Shown: positions 63,849-64,000 of the stretch, one piece after another
Numbering within the stretch: the first letter of the stretch is position 1
Layout: every line of letters begins with the position of its first letter
Source of the DNA: Rikenellaceae bacterium
GTDB lineage: Bacteria > Bacteroidota > Bacteroidia > Bacteroidales > Rikenellaceae
Direction: 5' to 3'
DNA: 64,000 nt
Assembly (NCBI GenBank): GCA_015060165.1
Contig: SUZC01000008.1
Coordinates: forward strand, 41,486-105,485
Program-made: the position numbers and the translations under genes
The notes under the pieces: model-generated
The model's database searches: none
Told to the model about the DNA's origin: nothing
What the model saw: only the letters and a program-made list of their open reading frames with translations

Positions 63849-63874
63849 ATGCCCCACGAGTAGTCGTGGGGCAT
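63849..63874. other. Perfect GC-rich hairpin
   Basis: ATGCCCCACGA (63849-63859) with its complement (63864-63874), loop GTAG, between the repeat trio and the 5S terminator. Confidence 0.6.
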
Positions 63875-63904
63875 ATCCGTTGGGTTTGGCTTTACAACAA
63901 AAAA

Positions 63905-63930
63905 AAGCCAAACCCTTACGGATTTGGCTT
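63905..63930 (-). terminator. rRNA operon terminator
   Basis: On the minus strand AAGCCAAATCC/GGGTTTGGCTT (63905-63930) with a G-U pair and loop GTAA, followed by a run of T. It lies directly past the 5S 3' end. Confidence 0.85.
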
Positions 63931-63932
63931 GA

Positions 63933-64000
63933 AGAGGCGGCTACCTACTCTCCCACCTAAATAGGCAGTACCATCGGCGTTAGTGAGCTTAACTTCTCTG
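63933..64000 (-). rRNA. 5S ribosomal RNA, 3' half, cut by window edge
   Basis: The minus strand reads CAGAGAAGTTAAGCTCACTA then ACGCCGATGGTACTGC, the strongly conserved 5S core, and GTGGGAGAGTAGGTAGCCGCC, the 3' helix. The 5' half and any 23S/16S genes lie beyond the edge. Confidence 0.9.

Overview
The window is a 64 kb chromosomal piece of a Bacteroidales bacterium. The evidence is the gene content (GH92/GH43 glycan hydrolases, BF3164-type beta-propeller lipoproteins, NVEALA-type secreted peptides, a fimbrillin-like lipoprotein, a LytS/LytTR pair) and many copies of the Bacteroidetes -7 promoter box TAnnTTTG, some with a TTTG -33 box at 19-20 bp spacing. An Alistipes/Rikenellaceae-like host is possible, but I cannot prove the genus from sequence alone.

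Layout. 1-9.7 kb: recQ (cut by the window edge) diverges from a rightward run lptB-aroA-aroC-prmC-recX-M23 peptidase-GH92. 9.7-15.6 kb: a duplicated structured intergenic repeat, then a leftward GH43 gene and two tandem M3-family metallopeptidase lipoproteins. 15.6-24.5 kb: rsmE, then a six-gene operon for a complex I/group 4 hydrogenase-like membrane complex. Its catalytic subunits have lost the [NiFe] ligands and, by eye, all four ligands of the proximal Fe-S cluster. A DUF4890-like periplasmic protein follows. 24.5-30.1 kb: housekeeping genes (ferredoxin, serS, U32 protease-like RNA hydroxylation protein, RlmI-like methyltransferase, split chromate transporter).

30.1-46.6 kb is the accessory heart of the window and lies entirely on the minus strand. 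It holds four NVEALA-type small Cys-rich secreted peptides, two of them frameshifted in the signal peptide and one of these also truncated. It also holds four 6-bladed beta-propeller lipoproteins and two damaged thioredoxin-like lipoproteins. These genes surround, and may be co-transcribed with, a TolC-MFP-RND-RND tripartite efflux operon. Three of the peptide genes share an almost identical ~170 bp promoter/leader block, so the cassette has been duplicated repeatedly. I suggest a surface/secreted peptide system whose export, sensing or immunity uses the propellers, the thioredoxin-like proteins and perhaps the RND pump; this is inference.

46.6-47.4 kb: a recombinase remnant abuts a tRNA-Lys(CTT) gene, a scar of an integrated element. 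47.4-61.3 kb: a catalytically incomplete GH2-like protein, a lone HSDR_N-type nuclease domain, the LytTR/LytS pair, GDPD, acyl-CoA ligase, plsY, YitT, miaB, uvrB and fabD. 61.5-63.2 kb: a 38-aa peptide followed by a fimbrillin-like lipoprotein and a MITE-like 122 bp inverted-repeat element. 63.5-64 kb: three related structured repeats lead into the 3' end of a 5S rRNA gene on the minus strand, so an rRNA operon lies beyond the right edge.
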